Shown here piece after piece: positions 9,324 through 17,810 of a stretch of DNA of 45,395 nt. Every line of letters begins with the position of its first letter. Positions within the stretch are counted from its first letter, which is position 1. The position numbers were made by a program, and so were the translations under genes. This stretch comes from Gemmataceae bacterium (GTDB lineage Bacteria; Planctomycetota; Planctomycetia; Gemmatales; Gemmataceae). Location of the stretch: the NCBI GenBank assembly GCA_009697105.1, contig SIAQ01000032.1:1-45395 (forward strand), given 5' to 3'. The notes under the pieces are model-generated. The model saw only the letters and a list, made by a program, of their open reading frames with translations, made no database searches and was not told the DNA's origin.

Positions 9324-9530
9324 GGGCACCTCGATGTCAGATGATGCCACGGTTTGCAGCGATTGATTCTTCGCGCTCAACGATGAGCGCTATGTCCAAT
9401 ACGAACGGAAATTCGCGACTCCTGATACTGTTCACTAATCGAAACAAAACTGCCTTGGCCCTGAAAATCTGCACCGTTACTACACTATAGGTTACAGTTT
9501 CGTGAAAAACCAAAGATTCGGAGGACGATC

Positions 9531-10460
9531 GTGGCAAAATGTCTGGTCACGGGCGGAGCGGGGTTTATCGGCTCGCATCTCGTCGATTCGCTAATCGCCG
9601 ATGGGCTTGCGGTCCGGGTGCTCGACGACTTCAGCACCGGCAATCCCGCGAATTTGGCCTCGGCGGGCAATCGCGTCGAAGTGATGCATGGTAGCGTCGC
9701 GGATCCCGAGGCTGCGGTACGCGCGGTCGAAGGCTGCGATGTCGTCTTCCATCTCGCTGCTCTGGTATCGGTCACCAAGAGCGTCGAAACGCCAGCCATT
9801 TCGCACGACATTTGTGCCACGGGAACGTTGCACATGCTCGATGCCGCCCGCCGCGCAGGTGTGCGCCGCGTCGTCTACGCCGGCAGTTCCAGTGCGTACG
9901 GCGACCAGCCGGGCGACGCCCGAAGCGAGGATGACGCCCTGCTGCCGCTTTCGCCCTACGCCGCCGCCAAACTCGCCGGCGAACATTATTGCTACGCATT
10001 CACGTCAGTCTACGGCCTGGAGACGGTTCGCCTGCGCTTCTTCAACGTGTTCGGCCCACGCCAAGACGCGAAAAGCCCATACTCCGGCGTGATTGCGCTT
10101 TTCATCGCCGCCCTGTCCGCGGGAAAAACACCGGCGATTTTCGGCGACGGCCTGCAGGCACGCGATTTCGTATACGTTGCCAACGTCGTCCACGCTCTTC
10201 GCCGTGCTGCTGAAACACCTGGCGCCAAAGGTCGCGTCTACAACATCGGCATGGGCGGCAGCATCACCGTGCTCGACTTGGTGCACCATCTTAACGCGCT
10301 GCTTGGCACGAAGATCGAGCCGATTCATCAGCCGCCGCGCGCCGGCGATGTACGCATTTCGCAGGCCGACATTCGCCGTGCGCAGGCCGAACTTGGCTAC
10401 CGCCCGACGATGTCATTCCGCGACGGTCTCGCGCTGACGCTGCGGGCGGCAGTTGGCTGA
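9531..10460 (+). CDS. NAD-dependent nucleotide-sugar epimerase/dehydratase (GalE/WbpP-like)
   Basis: A 309-residue extended SDR: VTGGAGFIGSHLV at the N-terminus (NAD binding), DDFSTGNPANL, HLAALVSVTKSVE, GSSSAYGD, catalytic Y143 and K147 in LSPYAAAKLAGE, and RFFNVFGPRQDAKSPYSGVI. The last motif is usual in UDP-GlcNAc/UDP-glucose 4-epimerases of the WbpP group; substrate is inferred, not seen. It starts with GTG after a strong GGAGG. It is divergent from the deacetylase and probably serves the same surface polysaccharide. The TGA stop falls on the edge of a palindrome. Confidence 0.85.
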   Translation: MAKCLVTGGAGFIGSHLVDSLIADGLAVRVLDDFSTGNPANLASAGNRVEVMHGSVADPEAAVRAVEGCDVVFHLAALVSVTKSVETPAISHDICATGTLHMLDAARRAGVRRVVYAGSSSAYGDQPGDARSEDDALLPLSPYAAAKLAGEHYCYAFTSVYGLETVRLRFFNVFGPRQDAKSPYSGVIALFIAALSAGKTPAIFGDGLQARDFVYVANVVHALRRAAETPGAKGRVYNIGMGGSITVLDLVHHLNALLGTKIEPIHQPPRAGDVRISQADIRRAQAELGYRPTMSFRDGLALTLRAAVG

Positions 10461-10510
10461 GCCTGAGCGCCAGCGAAGGGCACCTGGGCCCTTCGCTGGC
10501 GCTCAGGCTC
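10459..10510. repeat. Intergenic palindrome, 23-bp arms (GAGCCTGAGCGCCAGCGAAG type)
   Basis: Arms 10459-10481 and 10488-10510 are perfect with a 6-nt loop. The left arm starts inside the stop codon of the epimerase gene. The same core recurs at 36021-36082, also at a stop codon. Confidence 0.9.
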
Positions 10511-10573
10511 GGACAATGCGACATACAGAACCTCGCAGAACTTCCTCGGAGCCACTGAAAAGGACTTTCACAC

Positions 10574-12766
10574 ATGACCAGCACCACGACTACTCCAAAG
10601 GGTCCACCCGGGTTCGATGAGATACGCTTTCGCTGGGCGGATGTGATACCCCGTGAGGCGGCCTGGGACAAACTTTCACCCCAGGCGAGTGCGGCGTTTC
10701 TTGGTGATCTGAAATCAACCGTGACGCCTGGAAGCAAAACGAAACCGTTGACGAATGCCGATCGAGTGGTGGGCTGGGTCCGCCAGGAGTTGTTGGCCGG
10801 CGGCTTCATCGAATTGACGATTCTCGATGCATCGAAGCTGACGCCGCGAATGTTCGTGCCTGATGCCGTGATCCCGTTCTCGAATCGCGTTCGCGATCTC
10901 AATCGTTTCTGTTTGCTGCGCCCGGAGGGCAAAACGAAGCTGGCCGTCTATTGCAACAATTCGTTCGACACCATGGTTCTTGCACGCCATGTCGATGTGA
11001 TTTTGAAACAAGCCAAAATCACAAGGCCGTGGTATGTCAGCGACAACTGCTTCGACTGGTCCATTCGCAAGGCACGTTGGTCGGACCTGGTGTTGTCCTA
11101 TCTTGATAATCCCCTCGCAAAACAGGTGGTAGACGCCCTATGGGCCGCGGAGAAGCCTCTGACCTATGCTGAGATTTTCGCCAAGTTTGACAAAGTCGAT
11201 CCCGCCATCGTCCGCCAAACGGTTGTGCAGTTGCGCAGGTGTTTGGCGCTCTTTGAGGATCTGGAGCCGGAAACGGGAAGTATCATCGTCGGCCTACTTC
11301 CGGAAGTTCGGCACGATCGAGCGAAGCTAATCCTCGCTTCCACCGATTTTGAATTGAAGCCAAGTAGCGTGACGGTTCAGGAGGTTTCGCCCGCCGGCCT
11401 GTTGATCGATGACCTGCGTGCACTGTTGGTCGAAATCGCCATCGAGCCACCCAAATTGAAGGACAATGGCTCACCCTACAAAAAAGACGAAGACCGACTA
11501 CTCGGCGTTCTGCCGGTTCGCCCTTTCGCGTTAGAGACGCATTCGAGGTCTCTCGAAAGTCGTCTGTCGTCAACGATCGAGCTTGCCCGAAAGCTGAAAT
11601 TCTGCGACACGTTGAACGATAGCACATCAGAGCGGTTGGCGCTCGCCAAGCGCGGTGAAGAATGGATGGGCGGGTCGCCGGCCGATGCTTACCTCGCGCT
11701 CTTCAAACAATTTCAGGTGAAGCCGAACAAGACAGATCGATCCCCTTTCAGCAACTACGGAAATCCCGAAGAGGCCTTCTTCGGTTGCGACCTGCGCGTC
11801 GCTCCGCGAAAGGAAATGCGTTCGCCACGCGACTCCTGGTTGCCGGATCCGAAGGATGTGATCAAGCTGCAACCGTTCCTGTGGAAATTCTTCAGCCAAT
11901 TGACGCCCGATGCCTTCTATCCCCTAGAAACCCTGCAGCGAAAATTCTGCTTTCTAAAATCATGCCCCTTGCTCGCCGGCTTGGCGATCGGCGACATCGA
12001 ATTCTATTTTAGGCACTTCAATTACCGGGACGTCGAGGGCGAAGTCCCCGCACGCGCAGCCGACTTCTTCATCACCCACCTCATCAACCGCTTGCTCGCG
12101 CTCGGCTGTGTCAAAGTCGGCGTGGATAAGGAAGGCAAGCTCCACTTCGCCCGAACCATCCTGCTCGACGCCTACTATGGCAAGCACACGCTCGCCGATC
12201 AAGACCTGCACGACCCGAACATGGGCACGAAGGTCGTCGTGCAGCCCGATTACAGCATCGTCGTCATCGGCATGAACCCCGGGCCGGTCGCCCAACTCGC
12301 GACGTTCTGCGAGCGCGTTCGCGGCAGCCTGGCCGATGGCTCGGTCACGCTACGCATCACGCGCGATTCCGTCGTCAAAGCTGTGCAGCGCGGCACCAAA
12401 CCCGAAGCGATTCTCGAACGGCTCAAGAAACTCTCCAGCAATCCCATCCCCAAGAACGTCGAGCACGAAATCAACGAATGGGGCAACTGGATTCGCGCTG
12501 TCGACGTCGCACCTCTGCTGGTAATCCGATGTCCTGATCGCGACGCCGCCGATCGCGTCATGTCTTCGCTACGTCAAAAAGCCGAACGGCTCAGCGAGAA
12601 AGCGATCGCACTCGATGTTGATTCGCTCAGCACCAAGCAGATCGCTGACCTGAAGAAACATGGCGTCATTGTAAAGGCACGCGAAATTGGCAAAGATGAC
12701 GACGATGATTATGATGACGATTGGGCGCGGGAATTTGCGATCGTGTCAGAGCCGCGCACGCAGTAA
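10574..12766 (+). CDS. Large protein with an XPB/Ssl2-type helicase C-terminal domain, no helicase motor
   Basis: The 730-residue product has no Walker A or DEAD/DEAH motif. Near residues 550-680 it has the pattern of the Helicase_C_3 / XPB-Ssl2-like domain: VVVQPDYSIVVIGMNPGP, then LRITRDSVVKAVQRGTKPE and ILERLKKLSSNPIPKNV. The N-terminal 540 residues hold winged-helix-like stretches (PLTYAEIFAKFDKVDPAIVR) I cannot assign. An acidic run (KDDDDDYDDDW) lies near the C-terminus. The ATG at 10574 is at a plausible distance from the GGAGC further upstream. The last residues SEPRTQ and the TAA stop are written by a palindrome. A DNA-binding or transcription-associated role is a guess from the domain alone. 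Confidence 0.65.
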   Translation: MTSTTTTPKGPPGFDEIRFRWADVIPREAAWDKLSPQASAAFLGDLKSTVTPGSKTKPLTNADRVVGWVRQELLAGGFIELTILDASKLTPRMFVPDAVIPFSNRVRDLNRFCLLRPEGKTKLAVYCNNSFDTMVLARHVDVILKQAKITRPWYVSDNCFDWSIRKARWSDLVLSYLDNPLAKQVVDALWAAEKPLTYAEIFAKFDKVDPAIVRQTVVQLRRCLALFEDLEPETGSIIVGLLPEVRHDRAKLILASTDFELKPSSVTVQEVSPAGLLIDDLRALLVEIAIEPPKLKDNGSPYKKDEDRLLGVLPVRPFALETHSRSLESRLSSTIELARKLKFCDTLNDSTSERLALAKRGEEWMGGSPADAYLALFKQFQVKPNKTDRSPFSNYGNPEEAFFGCDLRVAPRKEMRSPRDSWLPDPKDVIKLQPFLWKFFSQLTPDAFYPLETLQRKFCFLKSCPLLAGLAIGDIEFYFRHFNYRDVEGEVPARAADFFITHLINRLLALGCVKVGVDKEGKLHFARTILLDAYYGKHTLADQDLHDPNMGTKVVVQPDYSIVVIGMNPGPVAQLATFCERVRGSLADGSVTLRITRDSVVKAVQRGTKPEAILERLKKLSSNPIPKNVEHEINEWGNWIRAVDVAPLLVIRCPDRDAADRVMSSLRQKAERLSEKAIALDVDSLSTKQIADLKKHGVIVKAREIGKDDDDDYDDDWAREFAIVSEPRTQ

Positions 12767-12806
12767 GCGGTCAATCCAACCGCTCACTGCGTGCGCGGCT
12801 CTGACA
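12744..12806. repeat. Palindrome, 27-bp arms, bridging two convergent stop codons
   Basis: Arms 12744-12770 and 12780-12806 pair with a single mismatch and a 9-nt loop. The left arm encodes the SEPRTQ end and TAA of the helicase-domain protein. The right arm, read on the minus strand, encodes the SEPRTQ end and TGA of the oxidoreductase. The single mismatch is the second base of the two stop codons (TAA versus TGA). Confidence 0.93.
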
Positions 12807-13809
12807 TCCCCGTCGTTGCGCTGCGAGCGACGGCCTCGGTGAATTCCATATACGCTACGCCCGATTCAAACGTGGTGAATGCGATCGGTTTATGCTCGCG
12901 GATCGCCGCGATGAAATCGGCTTCGACGTTCCACGCTTGTGCCTTCTCCGCTGGAATTGGGATGCTCGGCAGGCCGCTCAACCGTCCCGCCTGACCGCCG
13001 CGAATGGTGTCGGTCAACAGATCGTAACACAGGGCGCCTTTGGTGCCGAATAGCTCGATGCCTGCGGTCTGCCCGAACGCGGTGGCGCCGCTGCAGTGAT
13101 ACGTCGCACAGGCACCGCCTTGAAGTTTCGCGCTGACCTGGACGCTATCGGGTGTGCCGACGGGGCGTTCATTCCGCGCGGGAATATGGGCATGCGTCTG
13201 CGCGATAAGCGAGACCACGGGCGGCACCCAACGCATCACCGTCTCGTGAACGATGCCGAGCGTGAGCATGTTGCACCCGGAAAGAGTGGCGTCCTGCCGC
13301 CACGTCAGAGGCGCATTTGGGTCCGCAAAGGCGCCGTTGAAATTGAAAACACGCACTTCGCGCAGGTCGCCGATGAAGCCGTTCGCCAGCAGATCCACCA
13401 TAACGTCGTGTCCTTTGAGTCCAAACGGGCTGGGCACGACCTGGGTCACGAGGCTGGGATGTTGTTGCGATGCTGCCAGCATTTGTCGAGCCTCGTCGGC
13501 GTTCATGCTCATGCGAGCTTCGGTCAGAACATGTTTGCCCGCCTGTAACGCGGCCAGGGTGATGGGGCAGTGCAAATAAGGCCAGGTGCCGATGACGATG
13601 GCGTCGATCTCCGGGTCGGCGATGAGGTCTTCCCAGCGGTGATAGGTCTTGGGGATATTGAATTCACTGGCGACGGCCTGCGTCGATTCCGGGCGGCGAT
13701 TGCAGACCCCGACGATGGCGACACCGTTGACGGCCCGCAGTCCTGGGATGTGGCGCAAACGTGTGTTGGCGCCGGCACCGATGAGTCCGACGCGAATTGG
13801 GTGATTCAT
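12784..13809 (-). CDS. Gfo/Idh/MocA family oxidoreductase
   Basis: The 341-residue protein opens with a Rossmann motif (RVGLIGAGANTRLRHIPGL), followed by VGVCNRRPESTQAVA, a DAIVIGTWPYLHCPITLAAL stretch and GKHVLTEARMSMNADEA, where the usual catalytic EKP is replaced by TEAR. The C-terminal GFO_IDH_MocA domain follows. Such proteins oxidise sugars or inositols with NAD(P); loss of the EKP lysine makes the activity uncertain. GGAG precedes the ATG at 13809. It is convergent with the helicase-domain gene and shares its last six residues with it through the palindrome. Confidence 0.83.
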   Translation of the reverse strand: MNHPIRVGLIGAGANTRLRHIPGLRAVNGVAIVGVCNRRPESTQAVASEFNIPKTYHRWEDLIADPEIDAIVIGTWPYLHCPITLAALQAGKHVLTEARMSMNADEARQMLAASQQHPSLVTQVVPSPFGLKGHDVMVDLLANGFIGDLREVRVFNFNGAFADPNAPLTWRQDATLSGCNMLTLGIVHETVMRWVPPVVSLIAQTHAHIPARNERPVGTPDSVQVSAKLQGGACATYHCSGATAFGQTAGIELFGTKGALCYDLLTDTIRGGQAGRLSGLPSIPIPAEKAQAWNVEADFIAAIREHKPIAFTTFESGVAYMEFTEAVARSATTGMSEPRTQ

Positions 13810-13826
13810 GGGATGACTCCTTGGTC

Positions 13827-13891
13827 GTTTGCCGCTTGCGGCTTAGCGCTCGAGGCAACACGTCAGGAGCACTTAGCCGCAAGTGGAAAAC
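13827..13891. repeat. Imperfect palindrome of the GCTTGCGGCTTAGCGCTCG family
   Basis: Arms 13827-13850 and 13868-13891 pair with four mismatches. Same family as 30674-30729, 32508-32569 and 36549-36602. It lies 5' of the oxidoreductase gene in the 341-bp gap before panB. Confidence 0.75.
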
Positions 13892-13950
13892 AGGTCGCTC
13901 GCACTGATCGCGATTGCCATTGTATGCCGTGGATGAGAAAACAAACTTTT

Positions 13951-14052
13951 GCCACCGACAAAAGTTCGATACCGAGGCTGAAGTAAGCGAGGCAGTCTGA
14001 ATGCCTCGCTTACGCTTCAGCCTCCGACGGGAAATCGACTTTTGTCGGTGGC
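13951..14052. repeat. Compound nested palindrome (CCGACAAAAGT outside, GAGGCTGAAG-TAAGCGAGGCA inside)
   Basis: Outer arms 13951-13965 and 14038-14052 (GCCACCGACAAAAGT) are perfect. Inner arms, about 13973-13994 and 14001-14024, pair except for a 2-nt difference. With the element at 13827 this fills most of the gap between the oxidoreductase gene and panB. The outer module recurs around 38566-38653. Confidence 0.85.
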
Positions 14053-14150
14053 CTCAAACCTACGCCGATCACAATATCCGACGAAAGTCGTACAATGCGA
14101 ACGAGCGCAATGAGGCTTTCATTTCACCGGTGCGCACGCAGGAGCATGGC

Positions 14151-14999
14151 ATGGCGTCCTCGGTTCGTAGTGCGAAGAGCAATGGTCCCGCAGCCGAAAA
14201 AAAAGAACGGCGGCCAATGACCGTGCCGCGCTTCATCGAGGCGAAATCGCTTGGCCAACGTCTGACCATGCTCACCGCATACGATTACACCATGGCGCGG
14301 TTGCTCGATGACGCTGGCGTTGACGCCATTCTCGTCGGTGATTCGCTTGGCATGGTCATGCAGGGTGAGCCGAATTCCTTGCGCGTCACCATGGACGAGA
14401 TGATCTACCACACGCGTCTCGTCGCCAAGGCGGTGCGCCACTGTTTATTGATCGCCGACATGCCGTTCATGAGCTATCAGGTCAGCCCGCAACAGGCGCT
14501 GGAGAATGCTGGCCGACTGGTCAAGGAGGGTGGCGCGCATGCCGTCAAACTGGAAGGCGGGCAGCGAAGTGTCGGCGCGATCGAGGCCATCGTAAGTGCC
14601 GATATTCCGGTGATGGGCCATGTCGGGTTGACGCCGCAATCGGTCCATCGTCTTGGCGGCTTTCGCGTGCAACGTGATGGCGAGCGAATCGTCAGCGACG
14701 CCCAGGCGATCGAAAAAGCCGGTGCGTTCGCGATTGTCGTCGAGTGCGTCCCGGCTGACCTCGCGCAACAGATTCGCGAAAGCGTCAATATCCCCACGAT
14801 CGGCATCGGTGCAGGCTTGGGGTGCGATGGCCAGATTCTGGTTTCGCACGATATGCTCGGCCTTTTCAACGACTTGAGGCCACGCTTCGTCAAGCAATAC
14901 GGCGCGATCGGCGAGGCTATTTCAGAAGCTGTGAATCGCTACTGCGACGAGGTGCGTACCGGCGGATTTCCGGGACCGGAGCATACGTTTCGCGGCTAA
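14151..14999 (+). CDS. panB: 3-methyl-2-oxobutanoate hydroxymethyltransferase (ketopantoate hydroxymethyltransferase)
   Basis: The 282-residue product matches PanB throughout: MLTAYDYTMARLLDDAGVD, LVGDSLGMVMQG (metal Asp), IADMPFMSY (second metal Asp), VKLEGG, MGHVGLTPQSVHRLGGFRVQ, VECVP and TIGIGAG, with ISHDMLGLF-like QILVSHDMLGLF. It makes ketopantoate from 2-oxoisovalerate and methylene-tetrahydrofolate, the first step to pantothenate and CoA. I chose the ATG at 14151 because GGAG lies six bases ahead; the open frame extends 50 codons upstream into the palindrome, which is not family sequence. panC is not adjacent. Confidence 0.93.
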   Translation: MASSVRSAKSNGPAAEKKERRPMTVPRFIEAKSLGQRLTMLTAYDYTMARLLDDAGVDAILVGDSLGMVMQGEPNSLRVTMDEMIYHTRLVAKAVRHCLLIADMPFMSYQVSPQQALENAGRLVKEGGAHAVKLEGGQRSVGAIEAIVSADIPVMGHVGLTPQSVHRLGGFRVQRDGERIVSDAQAIEKAGAFAIVVECVPADLAQQIRESVNIPTIGIGAGLGCDGQILVSHDMLGLFNDLRPRFVKQYGAIGEAISEAVNRYCDEVRTGGFPGPEHTFRG

Positions 15000-15243
15000 G
15001 GCATGATGCATGTGGCGATTTCCGGAACCGGAAGCGAAAGCAAGTGAATCGAACTACAGCGGTGCCAACGCTTTCGGTTCTGAAAAACAAAGTTAGCGAG
15101 CACGCCAAGAATCCGATACAATTAACGAACGGATGTTTGACCTTGCGGGCAGAAGATTAAACAGTACTCCCCAACCGACGGATCGACGTTTTGCTCCTTC
15201 TGATTTGGTGTTCACGGAATACCAACATCCGATCACCCGCGCT

Positions 15244-16134
15244 ATGGTGCAGCTCATGAATCAAAAAGTCCTGATCGTTGATGACGAGAACGAAATGGGC
15301 GTCATCCTCTCCCAGCATTTGCACTATTGGGGCTATGATCCCACGCATCTGCTCGAAGGTAAGGGCGTCGTCGAGTGGGTGCGCAAGAACCGCCCTGCAG
15401 TCATTCTCCTCGATCTCATGTTGCCCGATATCGATGGCTACTCCATCTGCGAGACGTTGAAACTCGACCGCGAAACCAACATGATCCCGGTTATCATGAC
15501 TACCGCGCTTGCTGGCGCGGAGGATCGTGTCCACGGGCTTCAAGTCGGGGCCAACGCTTATCTCACCAAGCCATTCACGGCCGATTCGCTTCGAAAATCA
15601 ATCGATGATACGCTGAATTGGCTCGAAGACCTCAAGACCAACGGTACGGAAGGGGAAATCCGCTTTCATCTGCAGAGCGATACCCACTATCTTGAGGAAC
15701 TCAATCATCTGCTTGGCGCACTCTTTTTGTTCAGCGGATTAGCAAAGGTCCAGGTCAAGCAATTCACCACGGCAGTTCGCGAACTGGGCACGAATGCAAT
15801 TGAATGGGGCCATCGTCGACAGTTGGATCGCATCGTCACCGTCGATTACCGCATCGACCCCGAAAAAATCACCATCAAAATCAAAGACACAGGCCCCGGT
15901 TTCAGCCGCGACAAACTGCCGCACGCAGCTACGCTTGACGATCCCGTCGGCCACATGATGGTTCGCGAGACCCTTGGCATCCGCGAGGGCGGGTTCGGCA
16001 TTCTGATGTCGACGGGGTTGGTTGACGAACTCTCCTACAACGAGCGCGGCAATGAAGTACGGATTGTGAAATACTTCGCCGTTAGCAATCACCTCCTGCC
16101 GGACGCCGCGAAGTCCAGGTCAACTGCGAATTGA
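15244..16134 (+). CDS. Response regulator receiver fused to an HATPase_c (anti-sigma/kinase-type ATPase) domain
   Basis: About 296 residues. Residues 5-125 are a receiver domain: KVLIVDDENEMG, phospho-acceptor Asp in VILLDLMLPDIDGYS, the Thr in IMTTALAG and the Lys in LTKPF. A GHKL-type ATPase follows: N-box VRELGTNAIEWGH, G1 box IKDTGPGFS and G2-like REGGFGILMS. There is no HisKA/dimerisation histidine region between them, so the ATPase half is more like the RsbW/SpoIIAB anti-sigma kinases than a sensor kinase. Starts at 15244 and 15256 are both possible, neither with a good ribosome site. It stands alone. Confidence 0.78.
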   Translation: MVQLMNQKVLIVDDENEMGVILSQHLHYWGYDPTHLLEGKGVVEWVRKNRPAVILLDLMLPDIDGYSICETLKLDRETNMIPVIMTTALAGAEDRVHGLQVGANAYLTKPFTADSLRKSIDDTLNWLEDLKTNGTEGEIRFHLQSDTHYLEELNHLLGALFLFSGLAKVQVKQFTTAVRELGTNAIEWGHRRQLDRIVTVDYRIDPEKITIKIKDTGPGFSRDKLPHAATLDDPVGHMMVRETLGIREGGFGILMSTGLVDELSYNERGNEVRIVKYFAVSNHLLPDAAKSRSTAN

Positions 16135-16245
16135 ATTTCGATCCTTAACAGTTTTTTTGTTTAGCGGTCACACGTCGTCGGTGAAGGCTAAACGGGGAAC
16201 ATAACTTGCTTTGAGCGATTCCATTTCTTGCTGAGTCGCGTTCTC

Positions 16246-17259
16246 ATGAAGCCATTCATCGCGATGATGTTGATCACACTGGTGGGATGCGCCAAGCCGC
16301 ATGTCGTCGTGTACTGCGCTCACGACCGTGAATTTGCTCAGGAAATTTTGGAGGAGTTTCGACGCCAGTCGGGCCTGGAGGTTCGCGTCCGCTATGACAC
16401 GGAAGCGAACAAATCGGTCGGGCTGCACGACGATCTGATTCGCGAGGCCGGCGCTCCGCGTTGTGATGTGTACTGGAACAACGAGATTCTGGCGACGCTC
16501 CGTTTGCAGGCGAAAGGGATACTGCAACCCTACCGAAGTCCGGCAGCGGAGCCATTTCCCGCGGTATATAAGGCAACGGACCATACCTGGACGGCATTTG
16601 CGGCTCGCGCCCGTGTGCTGATCGTGAATACCGACCTCGTGAAGGAGGCGGATATGCCGAAGGGGCTCGCCGACCTGACCGACTTACGCTGGAAAGGCAA
16701 GATTGCCATGGCGAAGCCAATGTTTGGCACAACGGCAACGCAAGCGGCGTGTTTATTTCAAGCTTGGGGCGCGGAAAAGGCTCGTGAATATTACCGTCAG
16801 CTGCGGGCGAATCAAATTGCGATAGTGCCGGGCAACAAACAAGTCGCTGTGGATGTGGCGGCGGGAAAGTATTCGATCGGCCTGACTGACACCGACGATA
16901 CTATCGCCGAGTTAGACGCCGGTCGCCCCGTTCGCATGATCTTTCCCGACGCCGACGCACCGGCAGCCAGTGGGTTGGGCGTTCTGTTCATCCCAAATAC
17001 CGCGGCAATAATCCAAGGCTGCCCGAATCCGGAAAACGCCAGGAAGCTCATCGATTTTCTGCTGAATGCTGATGTGGAACGTCGGCTCGCAGAATCGAAA
17101 AGCCGACAAATTCCTTTGAATCCTCAAGTCGTCGTCGAGGCCATTCCGCACATCCGTACGCCCTCGACTGTGCGCGCACTGCCCGTGGATTTCGCGGCCG
17201 CCATGGCGGTGTGGAGCGAATCGCAAGCGTTTCTCGTTGACGAATTCAGTTTGCGGTGA
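16246..17259 (+). CDS. Periplasmic-binding lipoprotein, iron(III)-type ABC transporter substrate-binding protein
   Basis: The 337-residue protein has a lipoprotein signal (MKPFIAMMLITLVGC, lipobox LVGC). The body resembles the FbpA/FutA class: VVVYCAHDREFAQEILEEF, GLEVRVRYDTEA, CDVYWNNEILATLRL, LADLTDLRWKGKIAMAKPM and GLGVLFIPNTAAII. The family binds ferric iron or similar ligands outside the cytoplasmic membrane. ATG 16246 puts the signal at the very N-terminus; a TTG at 16228 is the only earlier start. No permease or ATPase gene lies nearby, so the partner must be elsewhere or absent. Confidence 0.78.
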   Translation: MKPFIAMMLITLVGCAKPHVVVYCAHDREFAQEILEEFRRQSGLEVRVRYDTEANKSVGLHDDLIREAGAPRCDVYWNNEILATLRLQAKGILQPYRSPAAEPFPAVYKATDHTWTAFAARARVLIVNTDLVKEADMPKGLADLTDLRWKGKIAMAKPMFGTTATQAACLFQAWGAEKAREYYRQLRANQIAIVPGNKQVAVDVAAGKYSIGLTDTDDTIAELDAGRPVRMIFPDADAPAASGLGVLFIPNTAAIIQGCPNPENARKLIDFLLNADVERRLAESKSRQIPLNPQVVVEAIPHIRTPSTVRALPVDFAAAMAVWSESQAFLVDEFSLR

Positions 17260-17286
17260 CGTGGCCCCATCGAGTTTACGAGTCAA

Positions 17287-17326
17287 AATCGCAAGCGACG
17301 AACGAAAACCATCGTCGCTTGCGATT
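17287..17326. repeat. Perfect hairpin, 15-bp arms, between the lipoprotein gene and rpsJ
   Basis: Arms 17287-17301 and 17312-17326 (AATCGCAAGCGACGA) are perfect with a 10-nt loop. It lies just after the lipoprotein gene and could help isolate the ribosomal operon from upstream transcription. No T-run follows. Confidence 0.8.
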
Positions 17327-17392
17327 CAGGCTTTGAGAACGAATATTGTCCCCGCCGTTGTAATGAATTCGATCAGAATTTTCATGTCTGCC

Positions 17393-17421
17393 TTGACGGC
17401 GGCTGTCAATCTCCCTATCGT
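17393..17421 (+). promoter_or_regulatory. Candidate sigma70-type promoter for the S10 operon
   Basis: TTGACG at 17393-17398 and TATCGT at 17416-17421 are separated by exactly 17 bases, about 40 bases upstream of the rpsJ GTG. The -35 matches the consensus at five of six bases, the -10 at four of six. Promoter rules in planctomycetes may differ. Confidence 0.35.
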
Positions 17422-17463
17422 AACGTGTCTCGACTGAAACGACAATTTTTTTGGGGATACATC

Positions 17464-17799
17464 GTGGCCGCAGCCGCCAATGAAAGAATTCGCATTCGGA
17501 TGGAAGCATTCGATCACGAAGTATTGGATAAAACCGCGAACGAAATCGTGGAAACAGCGCAGCGCACCGGCGCGCTGGTTCACGGCCCGATTCCGCTTCC
17601 AACACGCATCGAGCGCTACACTGTGCTGCGTTCGCCGCACATCGACCGCAAGTCGCGTGAGCAGTTTGAGATTCGCACGCACAAGCGCTTGATCGATATT
17701 CTTCAGCCGACCGGAAAAACCATTGAGGCGCTGAATAAGGGCCTCAGTCTGCCTCCAGGCGTCGATATTAAGATCCGTGTTTTGGCAGGCAAGGCTTGA
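17464..17799 (+). CDS. rpsJ: Small ribosomal subunit protein uS10
   Basis: The 111-residue product carries the S10 signature: [20 protein letters not shown], then [20 protein letters not shown] and the DKKSREQFE-like [15 protein letters not shown] loop, ending VDIKIRV. It binds 16S rRNA in the head of the 30S subunit and, as NusE, takes part in antitermination. The GTG start has GGGGAT upstream. It heads the S10 cluster and is followed directly by rplD, not by rplC as in most bacteria. Confidence 0.95.
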   Translation: MAAAANERIRIRMEAFDHEVLDKTANEIVETAQRTGALVHGPIPLPTRIERYTVLRSPHIDRKSREQFEIRTHKRLIDILQPTGKTIEALNKGLSLPPGVDIKIRVLAGKA

Positions 17800-17810
17800 T
17801 TTGAGTTTTC

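Noticed and set aside
14001-14150. N-terminal extension of panB to 14001
   Set aside because: The extra 50 codons are palindrome and AT-rich leader sequence, not PanB; a GGAG-preceded ATG at 14151 is better.
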